Source: Microbispora triticiradicis | GTDB taxonomy: Bacteria > Actinomycetota > Actinomycetes > Streptosporangiales > Streptosporangiaceae | Direction of reading: 5' to 3' | NCBI GenBank assembly: GCA_003260025.2 | Contig: QFZU02000174.1 | Span: 1 to 64,000 of the forward strand | DNA length: 64,000 bases | Part shown: one piece after another, positions 34,135 to 41,773 of the stretch | Layout: every line of letters starts with the position of its first letter | Position numbering within the stretch: the stretch's first letter is position 1 | Translations under genes and position numbers: made by a program | Notes under the pieces: generated by a model | What the model saw: only the letters and a program-made list of their open reading frames with translations | What the model was told of the DNA's origin: nothing | Database searches by the model: none

Positions 34135-34989
34135 CTACGCGTCCTCCTCGGCGGCGAAGGCCCGGTAGGCGGGCCGCAGCAGGTCGAGCAGCGGGATGTG
34201 CCTGGCCTTGACCGGCGGCGGGTCCAGCGCGCGCAGCAGCAGGTCGGAGGGCGAGCCGGGATCGGCCGGCGGGCCGAGGCGGGCCGGCGAGACGCCCGAA
34301 TCGTAGAAGTCGCCGACCCGCTCCGCGAACGGGACGTCGGTGACGTCGAGAGGCGCCGGCGTCCCGCCGCCCGTCATGCCCGTCCCGCCGGTCTGCCCGC
34401 CGGTGTGGCGGAGGGCGTCGAGCAGCGTGTCCCTGGCCATGCCCCGCCAGGCCAGCACCAGGAACGGGTCCGCGTCGAACGCCTCGGCCAGCAGGTAGAG
34501 CACCGCGGACAGGTGCTTGCAGGGGAACCCCCAGTCGGGGCAGGAGCACTCCATGTCCAGCCCGCGCTCGCCCGGGAAGAGCGGCAGCCCGCACTGCTCG
34601 AAGACGTCCTCGATCTCCGGCGGCATCTCCCCGGCGAGCAGCTTGGCGCGGTGCACCGCCCGCGCGCCCAGCGCCCCGGTCAGCTCCGCCCAATCGTCCG
34701 CGCCGTACGCCGTGATCCGCACGCGCACGTCGTACGGCTCCGGGCGGGAGCCCTGCACCCTGGCCTTCACCAGGCCGGGACCGAGGTCGAGGTCGAGCAC
34801 CTGACCCCGCCGCGCGTACGCGCGCCCCCGGCTCAGCCTGCCCGCGTCGCAGATGAGTTCGAGGACGTCGACGAAACGCCGCGACCACCACTGCTCGCCG
34901 ATGGACCCCCGCTTCGAGCGCGCCCTGATGCCGCCGTCGACCCTGATGGGCCGCGCGGCCTCGAACCAGCCGTCCCGTCCGGCGGGCAC
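34135..34989 (-). CDS. SWIM zinc-finger protein
   Basis: This 284-residue protein carries a SWIM motif (CSCPDWGFPCKH, the CxCx(n)CxH metal set) near residue 150. An N-terminal domain (WSRRFVDVLE, GRAYARRGQVLDLD) is typical of actinobacterial SWIM proteins. SWIM fingers bind DNA or proteins. Its GTG start follows the SNF2 stop with no gap, so the two are co-translated and probably act together on DNA. The exact process is unknown. Confidence 0.88.
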   Translation of the reverse strand: MPAGRDGWFEAARPIRVDGGIRARSKRGSIGEQWWSRRFVDVLELICDAGRLSRGRAYARRGQVLDLDLGPGLVKARVQGSRPEPYDVRVRITAYGADDWAELTGALGARAVHRAKLLAGEMPPEIEDVFEQCGLPLFPGERGLDMECSCPDWGFPCKHLSAVLYLLAEAFDADPFLVLAWRGMARDTLLDALRHTGGQTGGTGMTGGGTPAPLDVTDVPFAERVGDFYDSGVSPARLGPPADPGSPSDLLLRALDPPPVKARHIPLLDLLRPAYRAFAAEEDA

Positions 34990-37900
34990 TCAGCTCACCG
35001 CCTCGGGGGACAGGCGGAACAGCTCGCGCAGCTCCGCCGTGGACAGCCCGGCGATCCAGTCCTCGCCCGTCCCGACGACGCTCTCCGCCAGGGCCTGCTT
35101 GCGCTCGATCATCTCGTCGATCCGCTCCTCCAGGGTGCCCGCACAGATGAACTTCCTGACCTGCACGTTCCGGGTCTGCCCGATGCGGAACGCCCGGTCG
35201 GTCGCCTGGTTCTCCACGGCCGGGTTCCACCACCGGTCCACGTGCACGACGTGGTTGGCGGCGGTCAGGTTGAGCCCGGTGCCCGCCGCCTTGAGCGAGA
35301 GCAGGAAGATCATCGGCTCGTCATCGGTCTGGAACCGCTCCACCAGCGCGTCACGCGTCTTCTTCGGCAGCCCGCCGTGCAGCCACAGCACCGGGCGGTC
35401 GAGCCGCGCCGCCAGGTAGGGCTGCAGCATCGAGCCGAACTCGGCGTACTGCGTGAAGACCAGCGCCTTGTCTCCCTCGCTCACGATCTCCTCGGCCAGT
35501 TCCTCCAGCCGGGCGAGCTTCCCCGACCGCCCGGCCAGCCGCGAGCCGTCCTTGAGCAGGTGGGCGGGGTGGTTGCAGACCTGCTTGAGCCGGGTCATCG
35601 CGGCCAGCACGTTCCCGCGCCGTTCGATGCCCTCGCTGCCGGCGATCCGGCCCATCATGTCCTCGACCACCGCCTGGTAGAGGCTCGCCTGCTCCGGGGT
35701 CAGCGTGCACCAGACCTTCATCTCCATCTTGTCCGGCAGGTCGGAGATGATCGTCTTGTCGGTCTTGAGGCGCCGGAGCACGAACGGTCCTGTGGCCCGC
35801 TTGAGCGCGGCGGTCGCCGTCTCGTCGCCGTGCCGTTCGATCGGCTCCTGGTAGCGGTCGCGGAAGGCCCTCGCCGGTCCGAGCAGGCCGGGGTTGCAGA
35901 ACTCCATGATCGACCAGAGCTCCGCCAGATGGTTCTCGACCGGCGTGCCGGTCAGCGCCAGCCTCGTCCGCGCCGGGAGGGAGCGTACGGCCTGCGCCTG
36001 CCGGGCGGCCGAGTTCTTGACGGCCTGCGCCTCGTCGCAGACGACCCGGGCCCAGGTGAACCCGGCGAGGACGTCGCGGTCGCGCAACGCCGTGCCGTAG
36101 GTGGTGAGGACGATGTCGGCCGCGGCGACCCGCTCGGCCAGCTCCGCGCCGCGCAGGCGGCCTGAGCCGTGGTGGAGGTAGACCTCCAGCGACGGTGCGA
36201 ACCGGGCGGCCTCCTTCTGCCAGTTGCTGAGCAACGACATCGGGCACACCAGCAGCGTCGCCCCCGCCCGCCCTTCTTCCTCGCGTTCGCGCAGAAGAAG
36301 GGACAATGTCTGAAGAGTCTTACCAAGTCCCATATCGTCCGCGAGAATGCCGCCGAGTCCGATTTGGGACATGAAGGTGAGCCAGGCCAGACCCCGCTCC
36401 TGGTACGGCCGGAGCGTGCCGTGGAAGGCGGCGGGGGTCGCCACGGGTTCGAGACGGCGGTCGGCCTCGCCGGAGAGCAGGTCGCCGAGCAGGCCGTCGG
36501 CGTCCACCCCGACCAGAGGGAGGTCGTCGTCCCCGCCGTGCACCACCTCGCGGACGACCTCGCCGACCGTCATCTGGCCCGATCCGCGCCGCTCCACCGC
36601 CTTCAACGCGGCCCCGAGCTGCCGGGCGTCCAGCTCGACCCACTGCCCCCGCAGCCGGACCAGCGGCACCTTGAGCCGGGCCAGCTCGGCCAGCTCCGCC
36701 TCGCTGATCGTCTCGTCGCCGACGGCCAGTTCGGCCCGGAAGTCGACGAGCTGCGCCAGCCCGAACCCCTGGTCGGCGGCGGCGCCCGGCCCGGAGCGCG
36801 ACCGGGCCGTCAGCTTCAGGCCCAGCCGGGCGCGGCCCGCCCACGCGGGGAGCTGCACGCCGAACCCGGCCGACTGGAGGAGCGGCGCGGCGTGGCGCAG
36901 GAAGTGGAAGGCGCCTTCGACGTCGAGGTCGACGTGCGCCGGCCGGGCCTCCCGGAGCGCGTCGTCGATCCTCGGATAGAGGCGGGCCGCCCGGCCCAGG
37001 CCGGCGAGCAGCGTCTCGTCCGGCCGCCCGGGAAGGCCCGGCAGACCGGGCAGGGTCTCGCCCGTCCAGACGAGGGAAGCGGGCAGATAGAGGCTGGGGT
37101 CCTCGGCCGACTGGAGCGCGAACTCCACCCGCCACCTGCCGCGGTCCGCGTGGGCCGCCGTGTCTGTTCCGGTCGCAGCGCCCGTGTGGGCCGCGGCGTA
37201 CCCGGCGGCGACGGCCGGGCCCGCGACCGGTGCGGAGCCGGGCCGGGGACCGGACACGGGCTCGGGCTCCGGCTCGAACTCCGGCTCCGGCTCGGGCTCG
37301 TGCTCAGGTTCGGGCTCGTGCTCAGGTTCGGGCTCGTGCTCAGGTTCGGGCTCGGGCTCGACGAGGCGGAAGCACACCCTGACCGGGCCGTCGAGCTGGT
37401 GGGCCGCCCGGAACCACTCCTGCAGCGGCCGGGCCAGCGCCTCCGCCTCCTCCCGGCCGGCCCCGGGCAGGTCCGCCTCATCGCCGGTGAGGGCCACCGT
37501 CCACCGGTCGGCCAGGGGGGCGCGCCGCCCCGGACGGTGCCCGCCCAGCAGGCGCTCCGGCAGCGCCTGCCGTACGGCGGCGTCGGCGAGGCCCGCCAGC
37601 GCCTCCATCAGCACGTGGGCGGACGGGCGCTCCTCCTCCACGGCCCGGCAGACCGGCGGCATCGCGGCGGCGAGCTCGCGGAAGCGGTCGGCGTGCGGGC
37701 CGGTCAGCACCGGCCGCCAGCGGGCCGCGTAGCCGCCGTGCTCGGTGACGAGCTGGGGCAGCACCCTGCCCCGCCGCACCAGCTCCCTGGCGTGGGCCGC
37801 GACGACCGCGAGATAGCGCAGGGACGGCCCGGGGAGCATGTCGGCGAGGCGGTCGTCCGGTTCCGGCGACTCCGCCGGTGCGTGGGCCGCCTCGCCGAGC

Positions 37901-38247
37901 GTGGTCAGCAGGCGCATCGCCGCGCCGGCGTCGACCAGCAGGGCGGGCACCCGCCACGGCCTGATCCCGGCCCGGCGCGCGCGGACCTGCAACCCGGTCT
38001 CCGGTGAGGGCAGGGGACCGGACGCCGAACCGGGCAGGAGCAGCACCACCTCACCCGGCACGGCCTTTCCGGCCGCCTCGGCCGCCGCCTCCCCCCAGCC
38101 CGGCAGCGCGGCGACGAGGGCGCTCGCCGGGGCGGCGAAGGGATGGGGCCGGACCTTGGCCCTGGAGGTCACCGGCTCCGCGCCGGCCGTCTCCTCCGCC
38201 CAGAGCACAAGCCGCCCGCCGTCCCAGGCCGCGTGCAGCACGAGCAC
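34990..38247 (-). CDS. SNF2-family DEAD-like helicase/translocase
   Basis: This 1085-residue ATPase has an N-terminal region of about 600 residues, with an acidic Glu-Pro-(Glu/His) repeat near 294-330. The SNF2 core follows: Walker A ADDMGLGKTLQTL (K643), DEAQ box VVCDEAQAVKN, LTGTPVENHLAELWSIM, and helicase C motifs LVFTQYAEFG and ATDRAFRIGQTRNVQV. It should translocate on double-stranded DNA and remodel bound complexes. GTG at 38247 is preferred over the in-frame GTG at 38265 because GGAGGA lies just upstream of it and the start MLVLHAAWDGGRL resembles relatives. Upstream of the SWIM gene in one operon. Confidence 0.92.
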   Translation of the reverse strand: MLVLHAAWDGGRLVLWAEETAGAEPVTSRAKVRPHPFAAPASALVAALPGWGEAAAEAAGKAVPGEVVLLLPGSASGPLPSPETGLQVRARRAGIRPWRVPALLVDAGAAMRLLTTLGEAAHAPAESPEPDDRLADMLPGPSLRYLAVVAAHARELVRRGRVLPQLVTEHGGYAARWRPVLTGPHADRFRELAAAMPPVCRAVEEERPSAHVLMEALAGLADAAVRQALPERLLGGHRPGRRAPLADRWTVALTGDEADLPGAGREEAEALARPLQEWFRAAHQLDGPVRVCFRLVEPEPEPEHEPEPEHEPEPEHEPEPEPEFEPEPEPVSGPRPGSAPVAGPAVAAGYAAAHTGAATGTDTAAHADRGRWRVEFALQSAEDPSLYLPASLVWTGETLPGLPGLPGRPDETLLAGLGRAARLYPRIDDALREARPAHVDLDVEGAFHFLRHAAPLLQSAGFGVQLPAWAGRARLGLKLTARSRSGPGAAADQGFGLAQLVDFRAELAVGDETISEAELAELARLKVPLVRLRGQWVELDARQLGAALKAVERRGSGQMTVGEVVREVVHGGDDDLPLVGVDADGLLGDLLSGEADRRLEPVATPAAFHGTLRPYQERGLAWLTFMSQIGLGGILADDMGLGKTLQTLSLLLREREEEGRAGATLLVCPMSLLSNWQKEAARFAPSLEVYLHHGSGRLRGAELAERVAAADIVLTTYGTALRDRDVLAGFTWARVVCDEAQAVKNSAARQAQAVRSLPARTRLALTGTPVENHLAELWSIMEFCNPGLLGPARAFRDRYQEPIERHGDETATAALKRATGPFVLRRLKTDKTIISDLPDKMEMKVWCTLTPEQASLYQAVVEDMMGRIAGSEGIERRGNVLAAMTRLKQVCNHPAHLLKDGSRLAGRSGKLARLEELAEEIVSEGDKALVFTQYAEFGSMLQPYLAARLDRPVLWLHGGLPKKTRDALVERFQTDDEPMIFLLSLKAAGTGLNLTAANHVVHVDRWWNPAVENQATDRAFRIGQTRNVQVRKFICAGTLEERIDEMIERKQALAESVVGTGEDWIAGLSTAELRELFRLSPEAVS

Positions 38248-38301
38248 ACCGTCTCCTCCCGCCACCCCGGAACGCTAGCAGCGCCTCCGGCGCCGTATGT
38301 T

Positions 38302-38324
38302 CGCTGGAACCTGAGCGTCCAGCG
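38302..38324 (-). terminator. Hairpin between the TetR and SNF2 genes
   Basis: CGCTGGA (38302-38308) pairs with TCCAGCG (38318-38324) over a nine-base loop. It could end the TetR transcript before the SNF2 promoter. Weak stem without a U-tract. Confidence 0.4.
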
Positions 38325-38395
38325 ACGACCGGCGACCGGGAATTCCTTGATTACTGATGATCTGGGACGGTTTGTCGTACTGCTGGCGCCGGCCG

Positions 38396-39046
38396 TCAAC
38401 CGGGGGGAGTGCCGTCGACCGTGGTGTAGCGGCGCAGGGCGTCGGCGTCGAGCGGCGCCCCGGGAAGGGGTGATCTCCGGTCGGCGCGCAGGCCGTCCAG
38501 CATGATCTCCACCATCCGCGCCATGGCCTCCTCGCCGAGCACGGCCGGTGGCGTGTAGACGTGCAGGGTCATCAGCAGGGCGATGTCGCCGGGACCGATG
38601 TCGGCGCGCAGGGCGCCGTCCGCCTGCGCCCGCTCGGTCAGCCGCAGGACCGCGGCGGCGACCCCCTGCCGGATCTCCCGCAGGTCGGCGCCGACGCGCA
38701 GCCGCTGGTGCAGGAGGGGATCGAGCTTCGCGGCGAGCACGCCCAGCCGCAGGGCGACCGCGCCGCGCAGGAAGCGGCACAGCGCGTGCCACGCGTCCGG
38801 CTCCTCCCGCCCGGCGGTCTCCGCCAGGTCCGCCAGGCGGCGGAGGCTCTCCTCGCCGACGGCGCGCAGCAGCGCGTCCCGGTCGGGGAAGCGGCGGTAG
38901 AGCGTGCCGACGCCCACGCCCGCCCGGCGGGCGACCTCCTCCAACGGCACGTCGACGTTCTGCTCCAGGAACAGCTCACGGGCCGCGGCGACGATCAGAT
39001 CCCGGTTGCGGCGCGCGTCGGCGCGCAGCCCTTTCTCCACGGTCAC
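38396..39046 (-). CDS. TetR-family repressor
   Basis: This 216-residue regulator has the helix-turn-helix segment (NRDLIVAAARELFLEQNVDVPLEEVARRAGVGVGTLYRRFPDRDALL) and a C-terminal ligand domain of the SbtR-like type. It is divergent from a flavin monooxygenase and most likely represses that gene. The GTG start at 39046 is followed by a second in-frame GTG two codons on; either could be used. Confidence 0.9.
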   Translation of the reverse strand: MTVEKGLRADARRNRDLIVAAARELFLEQNVDVPLEEVARRAGVGVGTLYRRFPDRDALLRAVGEESLRRLADLAETAGREEPDAWHALCRFLRGAVALRLGVLAAKLDPLLHQRLRVGADLREIRQGVAAAVLRLTERAQADGALRADIGPGDIALLMTLHVYTPPAVLGEEAMARMVEIMLDGLRADRRSPLPGAPLDADALRRYTTVDGTPPG

Positions 39047-39067
39047 CTCAAGAGGATCTGGACGATT

Positions 39068-39118
39068 TTCCTCCGGTTAGGATACCGTCATCATGCGGAG
39101 GAAATTCCTCCGGTTAGG
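39068..39118. promoter_or_regulatory. Operator region with palindrome and long direct repeat
   Basis: CGGAGGAAATTCCTCCG (39096-39112) is a palindrome with eight-base arms and one central base. TTCCTCCGGTTAGG is present at 39068-39081 and again at 39105-39118. The TAGGAT inside the first copy could serve as a -10 element. The region lies between the TetR and monooxygenase genes and probably binds that TetR. Confidence 0.65.
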
Positions 39119-39127
39119 GGGTGTGCC

Positions 39128-40267
39128 ATGAGCGCGGTGCTCATCTCGGGGGCCGGGATCGCGGGGCCGACGCTGGCCTACTGGCTGGCCAGGAACGGGT
39201 TCAAGGTCACGGTTGTGGAACGCGCGGGAGAGGTGCGGTCCAGCGGCAACCCCGTGGACGTCAGGGGAGCCGCCGTCGCGGTCGCCGAACGGATGGGCGT
39301 CCTGCCCCGGCTGCACCAGGCCGCCACCGGCACGACCGGGGTCAGCTTCGTCGACGCGGCGGGCAGGCGGGTCGCCCGGATGGACATGCGCGCCGTACAG
39401 CGGCCGGGCGAGGTCGAGGTGCCGCGCGGCGACCTCGCGTCGATCCTTTACAAGGCGAGCCGCGACGACGCCGAGTTCCTCTTCGACGACTCCGTCACGG
39501 GGCTCGCCCAGGACGAGCACGGCGTGGACGTCACCTTCGAGCGCGCCGGCTCCCGCCGCTTCGACCTGGTGATCGGCGCCGACGGCCTGCACTCGGTGAC
39601 GCGGCGCCTGACGTTCGGCCAGGAGAACGGCTTCGTGCGCCACATGGGCCTGTACGTCGCGACGACACCGCTCGGCGTCGAGGCGGTGGCCGGGTCCGGC
39701 CGGGACATCCTCATGCACAACGCCCCCGGCAAGGCGGTCGCCGTCAGCCCCATGTCCGCGGGCGCGTTCTTCCTCTACCGGAGCCCGGCGGAGCCCGGGT
39801 TCGACCACCGCGACACCGGGCAGCACAAGCGGATGCTGACCGCCGCCTTCGCGGACGTGTCCTGGCGGGCGCCGGAACTGCTCGAACGGGTGCGTACGGC
39901 CGACGACCTCTATTTCGACTCCGTCAGCCAGGTGCGCCTGCCCCGCTGGTGGAAGGGCAGAGTCGCGCTTCTCGGCGACGCCGCCTCCTGCGTGTCGCTG
40001 TTCGGCGACGGCTCCACGCTGGCGATGACGGGGGCGTTCACCCTCGCCGAGGCGCTGGCCGCCCATCCCGGCGATCCCGGCGCGGCCTTCGGCCGGTACG
40101 AGGCCGTCCACCGGCGCCTGGTCGAGCCCAGGCAGCGCGCCGTCGGCCAGGCGTCGGCGCTCCTGGCCCCCGCCACGCGAGGCGGCATCCTCGCCCGCAA
40201 CCTCGCCACCCGCCTGTGGCCCGCCGTGGTCGCCGCCACCCGCCTCAAGCAGGCCCTCGCCCGATGA
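39128..40267 (+). CDS. PHBH-fold FAD-dependent monooxygenase
   Basis: This 379-residue flavin monooxygenase has VLISGAGIAGPTLAYWL, VVERAGEVRSSGNPVDVRG, VIGADGLHSVTRRL and RVALLGDAASCVSLFGDGSTLAM. It has the same layout as the enzyme at 17336 but is clearly a different paralogue. It probably hydroxylates an aromatic or xenobiotic compound; the divergent TetR gene suggests induction by the substrate. The ATG at 39128 follows GGGGGTG. Confidence 0.9.
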   Translation: MSAVLISGAGIAGPTLAYWLARNGFKVTVVERAGEVRSSGNPVDVRGAAVAVAERMGVLPRLHQAATGTTGVSFVDAAGRRVARMDMRAVQRPGEVEVPRGDLASILYKASRDDAEFLFDDSVTGLAQDEHGVDVTFERAGSRRFDLVIGADGLHSVTRRLTFGQENGFVRHMGLYVATTPLGVEAVAGSGRDILMHNAPGKAVAVSPMSAGAFFLYRSPAEPGFDHRDTGQHKRMLTAAFADVSWRAPELLERVRTADDLYFDSVSQVRLPRWWKGRVALLGDAASCVSLFGDGSTLAMTGAFTLAEALAAHPGDPGAAFGRYEAVHRRLVEPRQRAVGQASALLAPATRGGILARNLATRLWPAVVAATRLKQALAR

Positions 40268-40296
40268 CGCGGACATCCTGAGTTCGCGTACCTTCT

Positions 40297-40313
40297 CGCC
40301 GTCGATGACGGCG
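40297..40313. terminator. Short bidirectional hairpin
   Basis: CGCCGTC (40297-40303) and GACGGCG (40307-40313) form a seven-base stem with a GAT loop in the 71-base gap between two convergent genes. Confidence 0.5.
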
Positions 40314-40338
40314 GGCGTGCGGCGACGGCGCACCGAGG

Positions 40339-41103
40339 TCAGGTCGTGGTCAGGCCACGGCTCCGGGGGTGGAGGCCTGAGGTGCGCCAGGTGGCACCGG
40401 AGGAGGTGACGGCGAAGGCCTCGTAGCCGTGCAGGCCCTCCACCCAGTCTCTGGCCGCGGCGCCCATGGCGAAGGCGCTCGTGGCGTACGCGTCGGCCAG
40501 GGTGAGATCGGGCCCGACCACCGTCACCGAGGCCAGCCCGGCCGCCGGTCGGCCCGTGTGCGGGTCGACGACGTGCGCGCCGCGTTCGGCGGTGCCCGAG
40601 GTCGCCACGGCGAGGTCGGTCCCCGACACCACGGCGGCGAGTTCGCCCGGCCGGAGCGGGTGGGCGACGCCGACCCGCCAGGACCGGCCGGGCGCGGGCG
40701 AGCCGGACAGCCGGACGTCCCCGCCGCCGTTCACGCAGTGGTCGGCGGCGCCCGCCGCGCGAAGGATGGCCGAGGCGCGCTCGACCGCCCAGCCCTTGAC
40801 GAGGGCGGAGGGATCGAGGCGGCCCCGGGGATGGAGGGTGAAGTAGCCGTGGGAGACCAGCACGACCGACTCGCAGAGGCGCAGGACGTCCGCCACCTCC
40901 GCCGGGCAGCCGGTCAGGGTGATCTCGCCCCGGCTCAGGCGGCTCACCGCGCTGTCCGGCTTGTACGTCGAGAAGACCTCGTCCACGTGGTGCAGCCAGG
41001 CCACCGCCTCCGCGACGTACGGCCCGGGGTCGGAGTGGCGCCCGTCGGAGTCGCGGATGTCGAAGGAGAAGACGGTGCCCATGACGTGCTCGATGTGACG
41101 CAT
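40339..41103 (-). CDS. apbE: FAD:protein FMN transferase
   Basis: This 254-residue ApbE-type flavinyltransferase shows MGTVFSFDIRD, LDPSALVKGWAVERA, the CVNGGGDVRLSG flavin-binding segment, VATSGTAERGAHVVDPHTGRP and the metal-binding TLADAYATSAFAMG. It transfers FMN from FAD to a threonine of a target protein. The target is almost surely the FMN-binding protein encoded just upstream, whose stop overlaps this start by one base (TGATG). It lacks a clear lipoprotein signal, so its location is uncertain. Confidence 0.92.
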   Translation of the reverse strand: MRHIEHVMGTVFSFDIRDSDGRHSDPGPYVAEAVAWLHHVDEVFSTYKPDSAVSRLSRGEITLTGCPAEVADVLRLCESVVLVSHGYFTLHPRGRLDPSALVKGWAVERASAILRAAGAADHCVNGGGDVRLSGSPAPGRSWRVGVAHPLRPGELAAVVSGTDLAVATSGTAERGAHVVDPHTGRPAAGLASVTVVGPDLTLADAYATSAFAMGAAARDWVEGLHGYEAFAVTSSGATWRTSGLHPRSRGLTTT

Positions 41104-41750
41104 CAGAGGCCGGCCTTGTCGAGGGCGCTCTGCAGCGAGCGGATGTAGCCGTCGCTGGTGTAGGTGGCGCCGGAGACCACGTCGATCTGGGCCGACCGGG
41201 CCGACAGCGCCTCCTCGTCGAGGATCGGCAGCGCCTCGTTGTTGATCTCGATGTCCCGGTGGTTGTTCTGCGGGGCCACCAGCACCCTGATCCCGGCCAT
41301 CCTCCCGGCGGAGATCACGATCTCCACCTGCACCGGCCCCCACCGGGTGTCGGCGGCGTCACCGGTGACGGTCTTCTCCCCGCTGGTGGCGCCGGCGGTG
41401 GCTCCCGCCCCGCTCCAGCCGCCCTGTGTCTCCTGGGACTGTGTCTCCTGGGACTGTGTCTCCTGGGACTGGGTCTCCTGGGACTGGGTCTCCTGGGACT
41501 GGGTCTCCTGGGTCTGCGCATCCCGGGGCCCGGAGGAGTCCGGGAATCCCCGGCCGAAGCGGCCCCCGTCCTCGCCCCCGTCGCCGTCGCCGTCGTCGGC
41601 CCCAGGACCGGAGTCGCCGGGGCCGGGGCCGGTCCCCTCGGCCACGGCGGCGGGGCGCGCGGCGGGCGAGATCACCTCATGGGGCTTGAACGACAGCAGC
41701 AGCACGAGGCCGACGGCGGTCGCGAGCACGGCCAGAATGGCTCTGCGCAT
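41103..41750 (-). CDS. Membrane-anchored FMN-binding domain protein
   Basis: This 215-residue protein has an N-terminal signal or anchor helix (RRAILAVLATAVGLVLLLSF), then an acidic Gly/Asp-rich segment and a tandem Gln-Glu-Thr-Gln-Ser repeat. A C-terminal FMN-binding domain follows (about 125-215: GPVQVEIVISAGRMAGIRVL and IDVVSGATYTSDGY). The DVVSGAT core matches the flavinylation signal recognised by ApbE, with the modified threonine near residue 196. It likely relays electrons outside the membrane between the ferric-reductase-like protein and an acceptor. It sits between that gene (23 bases upstream) and apbE. Confidence 0.9.
   Translation of the reverse strand: MRRAILAVLATAVGLVLLLSFKPHEVISPAARPAAVAEGTGPGPGDSGPGADDGDGDGGEDGGRFGRGFPDSSGPRDAQTQETQSQETQSQETQSQETQSQETQSQETQGGWSGAGATAGATSGEKTVTGDAADTRWGPVQVEIVISAGRMAGIRVLVAPQNNHRDIEINNEALPILDEEALSARSAQIDVVSGATYTSDGYIRSLQSALDKAGL
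41425..41514. repeat. 15-bp tandem repeat encoding QETQS units
   Basis: About six head-to-tail 15-bp units based on TGTCTCCTGGGACTG run through the linker of the FMN-binding protein. They are nearly identical in DNA, which suggests recent expansion by slippage and possible length variation between strains. Confidence 0.8.
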
Positions 41751-41773
41751 GGAACTTCCAATCCGGGGATGGT

